Assembly: GCA_035534295.1 (NCBI GenBank)
Contig: DATLSE010000041.1
Coordinates: 1 to 42,538 of the forward strand
From: DATKQJ01 sp035534295
Lineage (GTDB): Bacteria; Chloroflexota; Dormibacteria; Dormibacterales; Dormibacteraceae
DNA: 42,538 nt
Reading direction: 5' to 3'
Shown here piece by piece: positions 41,308-42,538 of this stretch. A program made the translations under genes and the position numbers. The notes beneath the pieces are model-generated. The model was not told the DNA's origin. It was given only the letters and a program-made list of their open reading frames with translations, and did not search any database. Within the stretch, counting starts at the first letter, position 1, and every line of letters starts with the position of its first letter.

Positions 41308-42184
41308 ATGCCGTCTGATCTGATCCCCCCCGGCGTCCACGTGGCTCTTCAGAACGCCATGGGCGGGTGGGGTCCGTACACGGTCAGAGAGATTGAGGAC
41401 AAGTTCGCCTCGTTCGGCTTCAAGCCCCCCGCCAGTTTGACAGGCGATAGAGCGCCCGGCTCCGAGCGCGGCCAGAGGCGGACTACCGTCTCGATGTTCC
41501 AAGAGGGAATCGACTGGAGCGCCTACGGGCAGTGCGAGCGGTACCTAGAGTTGGTCAAGGAGGTTATCGAAGACCTAGACGAGGGCGCTGGGACACGCTC
41601 AGATCTGCTGCGGGCTCTTAAGCGGGCTGGGATCGAGCTCGACGGGGCCGGCCGCTACACCCTTCGGCGGACTCCTCTGGCTGTGGTCAGCGTCCCCGCG
41701 ACCGAGGACGGTATTCGATTCCACCTCGACCGGCTGGAGAGGCTGGACGCCGAGCCCGAGGAACTTGTGGGAGCAGCTAAAGAGCTAATCGAGGCCACCT
41801 GTAGGTACGTTCTAAACGAGCGAGCTAAGAGCCCCGATCGCGGCGCTAAGGTACCCAGCTTGGTCAAGCAAGTCAGCCCTTGCAGAACTTGCTCTGCACC
41901 CCGGTGTTCTCGCACCCACGGCCGAGGGGGCCGACACTATAAAGCGCACGTTGGCCGGCTTGAGTCAGATCGCGCTTGGGATCAATGATCTGCGCAACGA
42001 TGGCTATGGCACCGGTCACGGCAGCAATCGACGAATCCAGGGCTTGAAGAAGCGCCACGGAGACTTCGCCGCTAGGGCGGCGGTTGCCTTCGCGGCCATG
42101 GTGCTGGACACTCTGCACGATCCTGAAGCGCCATGGCGAAACACAGCCGATGACCTCCCCCACCCCTCCCCAGGGCAGGCGTGA
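41308..42184 (+). pseudogene. Abortive-infection (Abi_C-like) gene with frameshift
   Basis: The first frame (41308-41988) encodes an unassigned N-terminal region (about 130 aa) and then the start of an Abi_C-type domain: RFHLDRLERLDAEPEELVGA, AKELIEATCRYVLNERAKS and KVPSLVKQ. After about 41872 this frame becomes arginine- and cysteine-rich nonsense. The domain continues one frame over, from about 41874, with ALAELALHPGVLAPTAEG, then RTLAGLSQIALGINDLRND, GYGTGHG and FAARAAVAFAAMVLDTL, ending at 42184. One extra base near 41871-41876 explains it. Abi_C proteins are linked with phage defence; the mechanism is mostly unknown. The ATG at 41308 has GAGG about 11 nt upstream. Codon use is less GC-biased than in the core genes, which suggests transfer. 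A sequencing error or programmed frameshift is possible. Confidence 0.75.
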
Positions 42185-42222
42185 CAATCCCGCTCGGTCC
42201 CGATTACCGGGGTAGATGCGTG

Positions 42223-42362
42223 CCCCGTCGGCAAACTCGGCGCCTTATGATGTGTGGCGCTGGTCCGGCGCCACTCCTTCGACTCTCCGTCTCCATTGTT
42301 CTCCCTGGTCAATCCGTGCACTCCGCCGTGCACCGTCGGGCCCTCTGAGTTTGCCGACGGGG
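42223..42362. repeat. 140-nt structured element closed by a 16-bp perfect inverted repeat
   Basis: CCCCGTCGGCAAACTC (42223-42238) and its exact complement (42347-42362) enclose 108 nt with two inner hairpins. GTGGCGC/GCGCCAC (42254-42260 with 42268-42274) has a 7-nt loop; GTGCAC/GTGCAC (42316-42321 with 42328-42333) has a 6-nt loop. The right arm can instead pair locally: CCGTCGG (42333-42339) with CCGACGG (42354-42360). The element has no credible ORF and begins 38 nt after the Abi_C-like gene. It could be a MITE-like insertion with 16-bp ends, a structured RNA or a complex terminator. I see no target-site duplication. Confidence 0.65.
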
Positions 42363-42445
42363 GTCCGGTTATAGACTCGGCTATTTACAGATATAGTGAT
42401 ATCGCAGTACGCTTGACTTCTGGTGGTTAATTCGCACGTAAAGCA

Positions 42446-42538
42446 ATGGCGGACCTAAGCCTATATCCGGTCGAGATGCCAGTCGATGCCTTCGAGGCTC
42501 TGATTGCGTGGATTCCTGGGGCGCTGGTCATGATCGAT
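42446..42538 (+). CDS. Start of unidentified ORF, cut by window end
   Basis: From ATG 42446 the frame is open to the window edge for 31 codons (MADLSLYPVEMPVDAFEALI, then AWIPGALVMID). The upstream 80 bp is AT-rich for this window and includes TATAGT (42392-42397) in an imperfect dyad with GATATC, and a TTGACT (42413-42418), so a promoter is plausible. No clear Shine-Dalgarno lies before the ATG. The fragment is too short to assign to a family; it could be another accessory gene or chance. Confidence 0.3.
   Translation, partial: MADLSLYPVEMPVDAFEALIAWIPGALVMID

Noticed and set aside
41220..41318. 32-codon ORF starting ATGGCCGACCTC after nrdJ
   Set aside because: Its start is the right arm of the 10-bp hairpin at 41201-41231, and it has no Shine-Dalgarno or recognisable sequence. 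Its likeness to the MADLS start at 42446 is explained by a few shared bases.
42016..42333. 105-aa minus-strand ORF opposite the Abi_C-like 3' end
   Set aside because: It lies antisense to the recognisable Abi_C segment and across the structured element, has no family motifs, and reads like a high-GC shadow frame.
1..42538. CRISPR array, rRNA genes or a prophage module
   Set aside because: No regularly spaced repeats of 25-40 bp, no rRNA-like sequence, and no phage structural genes were seen; only the recombinase, the repeats after nrdJ and the Abi_C-like gene hint at mobile DNA.

Overview
The window is a high-GC bacterial chromosome segment that is mostly housekeeping DNA, with accessory DNA at both ends. 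Several features fit a GC-rich Terrabacteria-type lineage such as Actinomycetota, Chloroflexota or Candidatus Dormibacterota: a fused transaldolase/glucose-6-phosphate isomerase, a class II (B12-dependent) ribonucleotide reductase, many GTG and TTG starts, hairpins without U-tracts, and possible leaderless promoters of TANNNT type. The sequence alone does not settle the phylum.

Layout. (1) Positions 1-1475 hold the end of a large serine recombinase whose frame runs into a complete tRNA-Ser(GGA) gene on the other strand (1395-1486). This looks like the edge of an integrated element lying to the left. (2) Positions 1529-9752 (minus strand) are a compact pentose-phosphate cluster transcribed tkt, tal-pgi, pgl, rpe, rpiA, gnd; zwf is not in the window. 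(3) Positions 9838-18966 (minus) hold oligoendopeptidase F, a transglutaminase/DUF58/MoxR trio, and two chelatase-type AAA+ proteins (one I-type, one I-D fusion with a VWA domain). (4) Positions 19076-22155 hold mdh, trmI, a SAM methyltransferase and an OsmC-family gene. (5) Positions 22239-35750 (plus) are a complete 14-gene nuoA-N operon for respiratory complex I, with most genes overlapping or abutting. (6) Positions 35775-38058 hold an SDR oxidoreductase and a dCMP deaminase (minus), divergent from a short rmuC (plus). (7) Positions 38059-41114 hold nrdJ behind a well-formed promoter, two NrdR-box-like sites 32 bp apart, and a 14-bp leader hairpin. (8) From 41115 to the end the DNA looks accessory: three copies of a 15-bp direct repeat abutting the nrdJ stop, a strong hairpin, a frameshifted abortive-infection (Abi_C-type) gene, a 140-nt element closed by a 16-bp perfect inverted repeat, and the start of an unidentified ORF.

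Together, the core genes supply NADPH and pentoses (pentose-phosphate cluster), use them for deoxynucleotides (nrdJ, dCMP deaminase), and feed electrons through malate dehydrogenase and complex I. I see no clearly new system. The signals most worth following are the structured 140-nt element beside the broken Abi_C gene, the nrdJ control region, the local near-identity of the two chelatase ATPase genes, and the recombinase/tRNA junction.
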